This document shows positions 1 through 11,188 of a DNA stretch of 64,000 nt, in pieces. The translations under genes were made by a program, and so were the position numbers. Numbering within the stretch: position 1 is the stretch's first letter; every line of letters starts with the position of its first letter. The stretch comes from Rhizoctonia solani. Lineage: Eukaryota; Basidiomycota; Agaricomycetes; Cantharellales; Ceratobasidiaceae. Under the pieces are notes generated by a model that saw nothing but the letters and a program-made list of their open reading frames with translations, did no database searches and had not been told where the DNA came from. The stretch is from NCBI RefSeq assembly GCF_016906535.1, contig NC_057370.1:1798001-1862000 (forward strand), given 5' to 3'.

Positions 1-629
1 ATACTTCCAGGGCCAAAATAGGAGCCACCTCGGACGGATCAGTCTCTAGTACCTCCAGTTCACTGTCCGCTTGGGAAGAATGCTCTTGCGTAGTGGGCCT
101 AGAAAGGATATTTCCAGGAGTTACGAGTGGCAAACCTTTGTTAGCTTCAGCGAGAGGAAAGCTCGGGGCCTGATCCAAATGCACAGTGTCCTTGTCGGTG
201 ACGAATGTGAGTGACGAAGGAGACAAGGAGGGTGTCGTAAATCCAGACGAGGTAGGAGAGGACTCGAGACTATCCGAGCAGAGACTGAGGTTGTCCTCTG
301 AGTCCGAGCCTCCACCACTTCTTATACTCAGAGGGGGTCTTGAAGAGTCTGGTGGCGTTAGGGAGCTAGTGCCAAGAGTTCATAAGCTAGTTTCCCATGA
401 GGCAGAGATAAAACCTACTTCATCTTCTCGTCGAATCGATCCCCATTTGAGCCAACCCGGGGGCTAATTGATTGATATGAGCCAGGCTAGCATGGACTAG
501 GGTATTTTACTCACACATCGTCACCCTGGGTGAATTAACAGAGTGCGCGTGGTTGGAGTCAGTAGAATCAGCATACATGCGAGTAATATCATCAAGAATG
601 TTGTTGAGAGTAAAGACAACATCCTCCAT
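1..629 (-). CDS. Partial Ser/Pro/acidic-rich hypothetical protein, runs off left edge
   Basis: I do not recognise this protein. A first exon is suggested by an ATG at 629 opening MEDVVFTLNNILDDI. It is followed by a gtgagt donor near 507, then an open frame that includes PGWLKWGSIRREDE (about 420-463), and a long open frame from about 377 to position 1 rich in Ser, Pro and acidic residues (for example GGGSDSEDNLSL and SSPTSSGFTTPSLSP). One in-frame TGA at 380-382 interrupts the last part; it could be inside a small intron or be a sequence error. The stop is outside the window. The gene is divergent from NSP1. The composition suggests a disordered regulatory or scaffold protein, but no domain is visible. 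Confidence 0.45.
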
Positions 630-955
630 ACGAATGGTTTTGTCTTGATCCCTTCATTGAGAACGGGAATGAGCTTCGACAGTATCCCTTTAGCTGATAC
701 CCCCTTGCACTTGCCTGGTTGGGAGCCCCATAATACAATATATTACTCGTAGCAGCCGGAGAGATTTAATGTATAGTAAATGTGTGTCCAAATGCTGTTG
801 AGACGCTGTAGAGGATTGAGAGGTGAAACCAAGGTCAATAGCGGCCAAGTTTCAGATAAAAGGGGGGCTCGGATGGCTGTGGCTGTGGTCTATCACGTGA
901 CCGTTTCGTTGACCGGCTGTCCCCAAACACGCGACTCTAATTCCACCACTGCAGA
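630..955. other. Divergent promoter region between left gene and NSP1
   Basis: No coding frame is supported here. It lies between two divergent starts (629 and 956) and holds a CACGTG E-box at 894-899, 57 bases before the NSP1 ATG. Confidence 0.5.
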
Positions 956-3061
956 ATGGCCTTTAATTTTGGCTCAGCGGCAAATAGCAACTCGAACACA
1001 GGCTCTACCACTCCTGCTGGTGGTGGTCTCTTTGGAGCTGCTGGTGGTACGGGCACCACTGGGGGATTGTTTGGGAATCCAAACGCCAACACGAATACGT
1101 GGGAGCACAGCGTCGACGACACCATTCAGTGGGTTCAGCTTTGGGGGTGCTCCGTCAAGCTCTACTACTACAGGTACTACTACAGGCGCCGCACCTACAG
1201 GCAGCGGTCTATTTGGTGGGGCCAATGCAGCCAGTGCCGCGAAACCCTCATTTTCGTTTGGCAATCCCGGTGCGACTAGCACAACAAACGCCGCTGCAAC
1301 AGGACCCCCCAAAACCGGTGGACTCTTTGGCGCTACTTCTTCTTCGACTCCAGCACCAACCGGTGGATTATTCGGCGCTTCCGCACCATCTACCACAAGC
1401 ACCGCGGCTACCGCACCAAAGCCTCTGTTTGGTGGATTCGGGGCCGCTGCAACACCAAGCACCACAGCCCCTGCAAGTGGAACAGAGGCACCAAAGACTG
1501 GTGGACTGTTTGGAGCTGCTCCTGCTGCGTCTGCCACTGCACCCAAGCCTTCGTTATTCGGTGCTCCTCATCCGCAACTAACACTGCTACCACTACCACC
1601 ACCGAGGCTAATAAAACACCCAGCCTTTTTGGCGCCCCCAGTGCGACTTCGGCGACTGCCTCGAAACCTTTGTTTGGACTTGGTGCAGCACCGGCTACGT
1701 CCACCCCATCCACGACTGATGCCAGTAAGCCCACTGGCGGGCTCTTTGGCTCGGCTCCAGCAACTGGGGCGTCTGCTACCTCTGCTACACGTAAGTTTAT
1801 TTTCCCAATTACCCATGGGACATTGATGAATCACGCCACAGCGAGCCTGGGTCTCTTTGGTGCCAAACCGGCCGAGCCTGCCAAGCCTGGCGAGGCAACG
1901 ACTACAGCACCTTCAACTATTTCCTTATTTGGTCCAAAACCTACCGCTGGAGCAGCCACAACTCCAGCAGCACCACCACCACCAACGGGCGGATTATTTG
2001 GCCTCACACCAGCACCGGCAGCAAAAGACGATGCTGCAAAAAATGACGCTCCCAAAAGTAAGCCCGAGATCAATCGCTACGGGAGCTCAACGCTAACGTT
2101 CTGCACATTCTCCCCTAGCCGATGCAGCAGCTCCAGCGGCCCCCTCACTTGGTGGTGGATTGTTTGGTGCCAAACCAGCTGCAGCGACTACCCCAGCGAC
2201 GGCTACGGCTACGGCCAATGCCCCTTTGACTACACCTGCAGGGGCCACAGCAGTACCAGCTATCCCGCCTTCAGCCTTGAGAGGCAAATCTGTGGAAGAG
2301 ATAGTGAACAAATGGCAAGAGGAGCTCGAGACCCAGACCAAGGTATTCAAGCGTACAGCCCAAGAGATCGAAGTATGGGACCGGCTTTGATCGAAAATAG
2401 CGTACAGGTGCGTGCACAAATACACGGATATGTGTTTATAATCTAACATGACTTGCTATGATAGATATCCAACTTGTATAGTGCTGTGCAAGCTGCTGAA
2501 GCTGCGCAACAAGGAATCGATGGAACACTCGAAAATATTGAAGAGCAACAAAAAAGTGTGGCAGCCGCGTTGGATGGGTACGAGCAGGAGATGAAGAAAA
2601 TATATGGCAGTGACAGCTTGGGTGTGGATGTAGGTCCCGCTGATGGACAACGCGAGAAAAAGTGCGTAAAAAAGCTATCGTTTCGTACATGCTGTTGCTC
2701 AAATATGATTACGTTCAGCTATGCCATTGCCGCCTCGCTCGCGGATCAATTAGACGCCCTCGCTCGGGGACTGAGCACAATGATCGATAGTGTCAACGAC
2801 CTTACGTCTGGACCATCAGCACAAACCAAAGATGATCCTGTTGCTCAAATCTCTGCCATTCTCAATGCCCATCTTGAGAGTCTGCAATGGATCGATGGTG
2901 CTGTGCGGGATGCTGAAGACCGCGTCAAAGAAATCGAAGGGACCCGAACTGGCACTATAGACAATGCGGGGTCTAGGAGCGCACTGGGTATGAGTACCAT
3001 CGGAGCGAGCAGCTTCAGTGCAAGTACGGCGGTACCCCGTAGGGGACGTTACGGACTGTAA
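956..3061 (+). CDS. NSP1: Nucleoporin NSP1/Nup62 (FG-repeat, nuclear pore central channel)
   Basis: The N-terminal half is a classic FG domain with repeated GLFG and FSFG units separated by Ser/Thr/Ala/Pro linkers, starting MAFNFGSAANSN. The C-terminal half is the Nsp1 coiled-coil domain: LRGKSVEEIVNKWQEELE, then WDRLLIENSVQ, then ASLADQLDALARGLSTMID. In the family the FG part lines the pore channel and the coiled coil binds Nup57/Nup49 or Nup82. Introns fit at 1791-1841, about 2058-2117, 2408-2464 and 2662-2718. A further frame change near 1100 could be a 31-40 nt intron (gt at 1099) or an indel. Two -1 breaks, at the CC of 1566-1567 and the TTT of 2386-2388, are each repaired by one extra homopolymer base, so I regard the gene as intact. 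The second break falls inside the conserved WDRLL motif. Confidence 0.93.
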
Positions 3062-3178
3062 TTTGCCTCATGTTCATCACGCATAGATAAGATGCTTGTG
3101 GCTATTGATCGTTTTCGGTGTATGTGGATTCAAGCGTATGTACACATAGTAATCCAGAGATGGTGAATCACACTTTTG

Positions 3179-5319
3179 CTATCCTCGTGTTGGCTTGTTG
3201 AACTCTTCTGCCGCCCGGAAATCCGCAATGTGTCGCTCGCTCTCGATCATCATCTAGAACGATAGGGTAATCAGCCGACGAGTCAGAATCGGCCATCCAT
3301 GACTTGCCTCGGCAGCAATATCGTTTACGCTGGTTCCTGGCCGGTTGTACATGATCGCGTTTGCGAACATTAGAAACACATCCCTTTTGAAGTGGTCCGC
3401 ACTCGATATCACTCCATCCTTTATACGAGATTTGACCGTCTTTAGATCCATGGGACGGCGTACAATCTCATAGTAATCAGGCGCCTCGGATTTTTTGATA
3501 GGGTTGTGGAAAATGTTGCCACCACGGTGCTGATAGATTTGTTGGTGAACCATCGAAATCACATTCTGGAACTTCTTGTTGGTAACCGCAGTTGGTTGCG
3601 GAGCGGGAGCGCTTGGCGGCGGCGCAGTAGAGGTCGAGGTGGATGTCGGGGTGGGCGCGGCTGAACCTCGCGCGACGGGAGTTGGATGCGAAGTAGAAGG
3701 TTCAGGAGATTCTACGGAAGAGTCATGATCAAAAAAGATAGAACACAGCTAAAAGGCTAGCGGACTAGACTCTTACGAGTTGGTGCATCGGTTGACATGT
3801 CCTGCATCTCGGTATCCTCTTGTCGGGGTCGTTTAGGATCTGGCGGCACATCTGCCATGGAAACATCCGACGCACGGCGTTTTACTGGAGATAATATGTA
3901 TTAGCTAGACAGGATGTACATTATAACTAGCTACTTACTTTTAGTTCCCTTGGAGTCATCGCTGGGTTGGGAGCTCTCCATGATATCTTCTGTCATATCT
4001 ACTACACTCTCTATTGCGGTGACTGGCGTTCCTTCCGCGTCAGCTGGCTGAGAATCCTCCGAAATAGAAACATCGGGCTTGACGCTAGAATCAGGTGCTG
4101 TAACAGACGTCGGTTCTTCGGTAAGTCCAATGCTGGCAGAGGGAGGTACTGGTGTCTGCGGTGTCTCGGCAATCGGTGTTTCAGGCTGCGCGTCTTCCGT
4201 AGTTGGCTCAGGCTGCTCAGATACAATAGGTGCGAGCTTTCCGAGCTGCTCGCGAGCCCGACGCTCCTTCATTTCACGCACACGCTTATTGTCTTTAGAG
4301 TTCCATGGACGAGGCTGAGAACCAGTTGATGTGGTAGAAACGGGCTTTGACCCTATCAGAAGGTGATCAGTCACGGAACCCGTGGTTCACAAGTCGGGCT
4401 TACGGTCAGCAGCCGGAGAGCTTGGATTGGTGCGGGGTGTACTGGCATCCACAGGTGTTCCGTCACGGGTTGAGCGTCCACCTGGGGAGTACGGCCTCTG
4501 AGAATCAGAGGGTGATTCTGGGCGCTGTCCGAACTCCTCCGATGATAGTGTCAGGTGTTTTGGCAGCGGAGATGCCGAAGGCAGCCTAAAGCCATCGCTG
4601 GGACTAACAGCTATGAAACGCAATAATCAGTAAACAAACATCAATGATAAAGGAATCACATACAATTGATTTCTGCCAGAATCTTTTCGTCCCATTTTCC
4701 TGCACTAATCTCCTCAATTTCAACGGTAAGAGTTCTGGCAAAACATTAAGCGCCCACGGAAACACCTTGGTATCAACGATACACACACTTGAATCGAGCT
4801 TCTTCCGCGGCAATAAGGTTCTTTAAGTCTAGTAAATGGTGCTTGTAATAATGGAGAGCCATTTGCTTGTGCACAGGTGCTAGAAAATCGTCACATTGAA
4901 TTAGATTTGCATTAGAGCGTACTAAACCTACACTCACCTTTGGGAACTGTAGTGTCACCAGGAGGTGGGTTTGACCTGTAAGACCGAACATTAACGGTTC
5001 GTCGCACTCTACCGATGCACGGACTCACGGGCCGTACCCCACATCGCGCATTAGATGATTATACATAGCGAGACAATTCTATATTCCAGCCTAATGAGAT
5101 GTGCCTGTTTCATTGTTAAAAACTAACGCTCACATTTGGGGAAAAGAACGTGTTTGGTCGTTCTGTGAGAGGGTGGGCTACCACTAGCTTCGAAACCTCA
5201 TCCCATTTCGACGAACCATATTCGTAAATAGCCTGAGACAACAAAAGCTTTTCGCGAACAGATAACTTTTCAATAGCATCTTGAAGAGAGGCCATGCCCC
5301 GAGTAGATCGAGACGCCAT
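3179..5319 (-). CDS. BRD8/Bdc1-like bromodomain protein, probable NuA4 acetyltransferase subunit
   Basis: The start at 5319 gives MASRSTRGMASLQDAIEKL followed by SVREKLLLSQAIYEYGSSKW, the SANT-like N-terminal block typical of BRD8 and fission-yeast Bdc1. A helical segment follows (HKQMALHYYKHHLLDLKNL), then a long Ser/Pro/Glu-rich disordered middle, then one C-terminal bromodomain (IFHNPIKKSEAPDYYEIV, RRPMDLKTVKSRI, FANAIMYN). The conserved Asn of the acetyl-lysine pocket is present in AIMYN. The last intron (3254-3307) starts with GC rather than GT (gcaagt...ctag). Splicing it restores the last bromodomain helix, MMIESERHIADF, ending NKPTRG and TAG at 3179-3181. In the family the protein is a NuA4/TIP60 subunit; assignment to that complex here is by homology. 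Confidence 0.85.
3254..3307 (-). other. GC-AG intron in the bromodomain gene
   Basis: On the minus strand the donor reads GAG|gcaagtca and the acceptor ttctag|ATGATG, length 54, phase 0. Without splicing the protein would end prematurely inside the last bromodomain helix. With splicing, 24 more residues that match the expected end of a bromodomain are gained. Confidence 0.8.
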
Positions 5320-8210
5320 ACCAGCAGGAGTTTGGTTATCCACGATTTTCTCAATAAAACCGAATAGTCCCAAGTGGCGAGCAATAAAACCAAGTGAGAG
5401 GGCGCAAGAGGTTGGTCCGCCGGGCACGTGACTGCCCTAGATCAACCGGTCGCCAATTACTTGCCCCGTTTGAGAAGGTCGAAGTGGTAGCTATCATTCC
5501 AATTCATAATGACAATTACCGGACCTCCGCTTGTTTGAGGGGACTTCTTCGTCTGCATAAATATCTTCTCATATATGACATTTGGTTTGTGGCTTATGTC
5601 TATTCATCTCGTTTGCGGCCCGGTCGTACCGGTGAGGCCGAACATAGCAGCCTGCTACGCGAACGCAGCAGCCGCACTATTACGGAGCCAGTAAAAAAAA
5701 ATAGAGTTTCTGACTACGTGGAGTATTATTACAAGTAGTGGCGCAATAATCACGGACTTAGCAACCTGTTTCCACAATTCCAGCGAGCCGCTTGGACTAG
5801 TGCGCTGGAACGCGCACACCTGCACAGACTCCGTTGTTTATTTCCGAATTTCAGCCTTTTCGCTTGAGGCCGTACAACGAATAGTTGCGATCTTGGTACG
5901 CTAGCGCTCCGTGAATCGGAATCTTTGCCGAGGCCCTGGAATATCTCCGTTCGTAGCTCGTCGACCACATGTACGAGCGCACTGAATAACGGGGTCGTTA
6001 CAAACCAGCCACAGCCACATTAACCCGCCGGGTAAAGTGGTCGCGTAGATCAGGTTCTCAAGCGCACTCAGTCGATAGTTCGGCAGGAAATCGAATTAAC
6101 AGGGACCTGGATTGATTAAAAACGACCACGGTGCAGGATCATCCAGCTAGCCAAAACACCAAGAGTGATTTTCCCGAAGTCACCCCGTCGCCCCGCAGGG
6201 CTCCACCTGAAACCTGGCCGATGCTACAATCCCCATTCATTACCTATCCGATACCGTGTCTGATACCAGTAAGGTCGAAAAGATGTGCATCTCGTAAAGA
6301 TAAGCACGTACTATTTTTTATACCAACGACTACCATGCATGTGGATAGTGTCCGTCCGTACAAGATCGGGGCGCCGTCTCACAAACGTTCCACGCGTGTA
6401 CAAATTTCCAGAAGACTATCATTAATTATTTTATTAGAAATAGAACGCGACCAAGAAGTTCTTAATGATCGCCGACTCCCCGTCATATGGCGCGTTCATG
6501 AACCGAAAAGGACCCTGCATGGGTACCGTGCGACCCTCAACAAGAGTGTCAAGTCCCCCCCCCCCCGCTCGACTGGTGTTCAAACCCAAATCCCCGAAAA
6601 CCTCCCGAGTGCAAATTCCAGCGAATCAACTACATGTTTTGAGTAACAGGCTTCTGTGAACCATTCAAAGGACGGAATTGGAGATTCTTGCATACCGGTC
6701 TTCTTGTGCTCGCAAAGTGCGGGGTAAAAAATGGCTGTTGTTCCTGGAGGTATTACGTAAAGGACCTGGGAAGTGTAGCTGATCATCAAAAATGCTGTGC
6801 ACCTCCTGCTGTCAACAAATCCCGATGATTAGCTCCAAAACAAGGCACGAATGACTCACTATTAAATTTAGAGACGATTTACCCTCAAGGGTTGGAGCTT
6901 ACCAAGTAGACAGGAGTTGCGTCACAAAAGGAGCTCACAAAATTCTCGCGGCTGTCTACTCACCGGTAGCCGGAATCTTCTCTAAAACCTTGTCGTGATA
7001 TGCTGCTGTAGGAATGTTTGAATGTATATCAGGTTGTACTACCAATATAAGCTTGCTGTTGATATGATTACTAAAGTGCGGAGTACACGACAGCATGGGA
7101 AAGACAAAGAAGTTCATTTGAGGTAAGATGCAGTATCCTGAAAGGGTGTCCATAGCGAGACCTACCTCGGGATACTACATTCGTCCTTGAGGAGTGAACG
7201 CCTGTATGATTCCCGTGGCCGACATGGCTCAGAGTATGCGCGAGGGAATGGCCTGGACTACTGAACTTAATCGAATAATCTGGGGTTGTCCGAACGAGGC
7301 AATCGTGCACTGCTCGAGAAGTCAGGGAACGGTCGAAGCACACACGTCTACCATGGTACCAGGAATAGAAACACAACACAACAATAATGGTATCTGACCC
7401 GCTCCACTTGTCTATTTGATAAATATCCCCATATAGATTTATCTATTGGCGCTATGGTTGAAGTACAAGTCGGGACGTCGGGATAGAAACTCAGCATGAG
7501 CAAATACTCCTTTTCTCCGAGAGCGGTTGTGGGGATATGGACGTCACTTCCTCGGACAACGCATGGATCCCTCGATCTACCCCTGCGTTGATAGGCGGAG
7601 TGACGACAGAGTACGAGGCCCCAGAATTCAGCTGGGCCTCGTCATGCAGACCGTGTCTAGGCTCGCCCACGATAAGCAACAAGCATGAGAATAGACAAAG
7701 AATACTGGACAAGCCAGCCAAAAAAGGTAACCCTGGGCTCCCCACAGTCGTTCGAGGACGGTTTCAGGCCTGTGCATGGCGTTCGACACGCGTAATGTTT
7801 ACGTCCGCCCGAGGGCGTGTTCAAACAATCCATAGCACGGGGAGATCAGAGATATCTCAGTTATCACTAGATTGCTGAAAAAGATAGGGAGGGCAGCGGG
7901 TGAGTCCGGAGGAATCTCGGTTTACGGAATGCATCGGACCGGACCTGAATTGGCCGAGCGCGGCGCATCCTAAATGCAAATTGCAATTACTCCTAGAATG
8001 TGGTCAACCCGACGGCGACGTTCACGCGTATTGTGTTTCCGTTTGATTTTCTTCCCTTCGCTTGATTCCTTCTTTCCCTTCCGGGATATTGGATTTTTGC
8101 CGTTCTCCATCTGCATATAAAGATAGGTCCTCCACTTGCCCCACTAACATTCATCTCTCACTTGGCACTTTTACGCCTCTGCACACTCTTACCTCTCACT
8201 TGCCACCACT
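5320..8210. other. Gene-poor 2.9 kb region
   Basis: I see no convincing gene on either strand. Open frames here are short, lack recognisable motifs and mostly lack good starts. It holds a CACGTG at 5425-5430 (106 bases upstream of the bromodomain gene), a run of 12 C at 6555-6566, and a minus-strand open frame around 7491-7745 with a hydrophobic stretch but no ATG in frame. The last 100 bases are the promoter of the gene at 8211. Confidence 0.4.
8116..8121 (+). promoter_or_regulatory. TATA box for the small protein at 8211
   Basis: TATAAA lies 90 bases before the ATG, followed by a C/T-rich leader (about 8128-8210). This arrangement is usual for strongly expressed fungal genes. Confidence 0.6.
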
Positions 8211-8668
8211 ATGAGTCAAGTCAACATGGACGAGCTGGTTGCCTCTCTCAAGCACAGTCATATTGGAAACGAGGCGCGGGAACTCTCTGCGCTGCATGTA
8301 AGCACCCATTCTCTTTTGCTGTCTTTCGTGCGCTGACCCGCTTGTTCGTTCAGGCGCAGCTGTCCAAGGCTCTCTTGCAGTTCCCACACTTTCCGCAGAC
8401 GCCTATCCCATCATCGCCGGTCAGCTCACATGCGCCCCTAGCCGGGTTCGCACCTCCTACTACTCCCACACACGGCCGCACCCAATACTTTGACCCAATG
8501 TCACAAGCTGGCCATTACCAATACGCGCCCCCGGCCTCTCCTGAGATGCAGTCCCACTCTCTGGCCCCGTCTCCGCCGAGCGACGCATACCCCTCAGCAG
8601 ACCCCTTTTATGCGCAACAGGCACAATTAAATTCATGGCCCCGGGCTATGACCGCACAGCGAAGATAG
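8211..8668 (+). CDS. Small Pro/Ser-rich hypothetical protein (about 133 aa)
   Basis: I do not recognise a family. Exon 1 (8211-8297) starts MSQVNMDELVASLKHSH and continues HIGNEARELSALH; a 56 nt intron with good borders (gtaagc...ttcag, 8298-8353) follows. Exon 2 begins AQLSKALLQFPHFP and then becomes low-complexity, rich in Pro, Ser, Ala, Tyr and Gln, ending MTAQRR. The N-terminal 45 residues could form a short helix; the rest is probably disordered. There is no signal peptide or membrane segment. The TATA box, pyrimidine-rich leader and clean intron argue that it is a real, well-expressed gene. Confidence 0.7.
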
Positions 8669-9765
8669 TCGCGTAGATCACTACGCTCGACTCCCCCCTA
8701 TTTTTCGTCAATTGTAACGGACTATTTGTCGTCATTGAAAATCTCCCCCGCGCCACCCACGCATGATATTTATTACCCGCAACCTATTTCTTTTTTTTTT
8801 GTCCTTGTTTATTGCCTCCGCTCTTATTTACGACCTGACTGAAACATCAAATGGGCTCTAATACGCTTTGCACTTTTGTATATGTATCGTGATGCCTTTG
8901 TTCCATACCCAATAGATGGTGATTGTTTGAGCCGAACAAAGAGTATTGAATTGTGTTGCAAGCTCGTGCCGATTTTAGCATTGTGTGTGCCGTGACTTGG
9001 CTGCTTGCCTCGTGGATTGAGATGAGCATTGAGTGCACTGCCCGTCACCGGCAACCAACGTCAACCGTACTCCGAGAGCCACAGGCGCGAGCGAGGAGCG
9101 GAGAAGCTTGCACAACGGCCCGGTGCGCCGTAAGGTACCACAGTACTTCTACCTAGGGGTCCAAACTAATTCCTTACAGACCTTGCAGTTGGCTAAACGG
9201 GCATGTTCAAGGTTTGCCCCTTCTTGGCCGGTGATGAACACCAATGTGCGCGTCAGGAACTCAGGTTTGCTCTAAAATAGGTGACAAGGAGCATTATCTT
9301 CACCCTTGATGGCGTGCTCTCACCGAGGTCATCATTTATCGGCGTTATAATTTCGTTGGTTCTAGCTCAGATCGACCCATACGAGGTTAGACACTCAAGT
9401 TGCGCCCGGTCATAACGCCAATCACCCGATAGCCGCTGGTATCTCTCAGACTTGGGACTTGGGCCAAGATAAGCATATAGGCTCTTTCCATGGTCGCGGC
9501 CGGGAGATACGGACGGCGCCCATATGGAATTTCCCGTGAAGGAAATCCGCAGCTAGAGAGCATATGGATGGCCGCGGGAGCCCTTGGTGGTATGTTCGAT
9601 CCTTCTATCTGTGATGTTCTTGGGGTCTTCACGCTTCGAACAGTGGATAAGAAGGATAACAAGGATAGGAAGTAACTACGATACGCAAGTGCAAGGGAGT
9701 CCACTGGGAACAAAGAGAAGATAACAGGACAAACAATACAGGGAAGTTTCTCTGATCCAAATAAA
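8669..9765. other. Intergenic region, no gene seen
   Basis: It contains the 3' flank of the small gene, including an 11 nt T run near 8791, and the 3' flank of calcineurin B. Short open frames around 9387-9713 have no motifs or codon structure that I can support. Confidence 0.4.
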
Positions 9766-10712
9766 TCAGAATAAATCCTCTAGAGTCATTTGCTTTACGA
9801 TATCCTGTTCCATGCTAGTTAGAGAGTAACTTGATAGATAAGGTGACTATGGCTTACAGTTTTAGCAACCATAGCTGTAAACTCCTCAAAGCTCAGCTTT
9901 CCGTCCCTGACAAATTCGGTTAAATCGAGAGCGCTTTTAATCGAGATTAGCTTACCCATCCTTATCTGCCTCCATTATGGTCTTGTCAACTATTTGCTGA
10001 AGTTGAGTATCCTGATCGTTGATGAGCACAAGGTTTGTAGCGATTAATAAAAGCGTGTACCTTCAAGTTGTTTCCAACCATCATTTTTAGCACCAAGTAG
10101 AGCTCTCCATTGGAGATATACCCATCTCGGTCCATATCGTAGACCTTGAATGCGACTATACGAATGAGGGGTTAGGAAAAGTAAGCACAACACTAAAGGA
10201 TTGGCTCACATCGAAGTTTCTCTTCACGTCCACCTCGACTGCTAAAGGCACTCAACCCTCCAACAACTCCTGAATCAACAGTTCCGCCACCGCTATGCAA
10301 CGAGTCAATAGAGATGTCATATTTTGCATAGTGGAGACGCACTCTTCATCGAAAATGGCTATCATCCTGGATGCAAGTGGATTGCTGGCTATTTGCGATA
10401 TTTGGAGAAACTCCTCGCGATCGATCGAGCCAGAGCCGTCGCTGGATTCCCCGCGTTTGTAAATTGGGAATCGTGTGGATTGAAGACTTACGCGTCGAGC
10501 TTCATGAAGCGGCGCTTGAGACGCTCGAGCTCTCCAGCATTGAAGTTTGTGGACTTCTCCATCTCGTCCATGAATTGTGAGGCTGCAGTGGCAGTGGCAG
10601 GGGGCAAAGCAATAGCATGATCGAATGTCAGCGAGGTCTCACTCTCAACAATATTACGAGAAAAACGAGCCAAGGAACGAAAAAATGGAGTAAACGAACG
10701 TGATTGGCCCAT
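9766..10712 (-). CDS. CNB1: Calcineurin regulatory subunit B (EF-hand Ca2+ sensor)
   Basis: Splicing gives [18 protein letters not shown], then [21 protein letters not shown] (EF1), DEDGGGTVD... (EF2), [12 protein letters not shown] (EF3) and [12 protein letters not shown] (EF4), ending [12 protein letters not shown]. The MGQ start suits N-myristoylation. In the family this subunit binds the catalytic subunit Cna1 and activates the phosphatase in response to Ca2+/calmodulin. Introns include a 117 nt first intron (10583-10699) that has no stop in frame. In EF2 the expected DFQEFVGGL appears as DSGVVGGL: three T bases seem to be missing from two T runs (minus strand, about 10265 and 10273), removing the loop-position-12 Glu without changing frame. 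I think this is a sequence error rather than a dead EF-hand. About 175 residues, as expected. Confidence 0.92.
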
Positions 10713-11188
10713 GATCGTCCTCTCGTGGTCACCGTTTGATTCCTAGTGCTGGTATTAAGGGGCTGTGCGTGTCTTGTGCGCTCAGCGCTTTCAATCTATT
10801 ATATTAAGTTTTCGTTGAGATCGCGTCGAGAGCCTTTGAGAACGTGTCGCGTCGTTCGAGTCAATTCGAGTCGGCTTACAGAGCCCAAGGGTCAGGTGAG
10901 GCAAAGTCCAAAGTTGAGAGGGCAAAAGTGTGCCGCCCGAGGGTCAGATAAGCGCCGAGTCCAAATAAGGACTCATAATCGATTTGTAAATGCTCATGAA
11001 TTGAAGTCTCTTGGCGACCACTGGTATTTCCAGCGACGCTCTTTGTTCTGCACCGGGCGAGCTCTGAAATCTATTAGTATGATTAAATATCAGCTAAGGA
11101 GGGGCACATCCAGATGTGGTTCTACATATGTACATGCGTCCACAGTTTGTTCTTTTCAGAAAAGTCGTTTTCCAGCGATCTTTGACAG
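10713..11188. other. Divergent region between CNB1 and MSS1
   Basis: It probably holds both promoters and the undetermined first exon of MSS1. Plus-strand open frames here show no motifs. Confidence 0.4.

Noticed and set aside
974..1546. Long minus-strand open frame across the FG repeats of NSP1
   Set aside because: It is the antisense shadow of GLFG-type repeats; no start context, introns or homology.
7491..7800. Minus-strand frame with a hydrophobic stretch and a Cys-containing end (SICSC), considered as a pheromone-like or secreted peptide
   Set aside because: There is no ATG in frame, no CAAX motif, and the splice options are weak.
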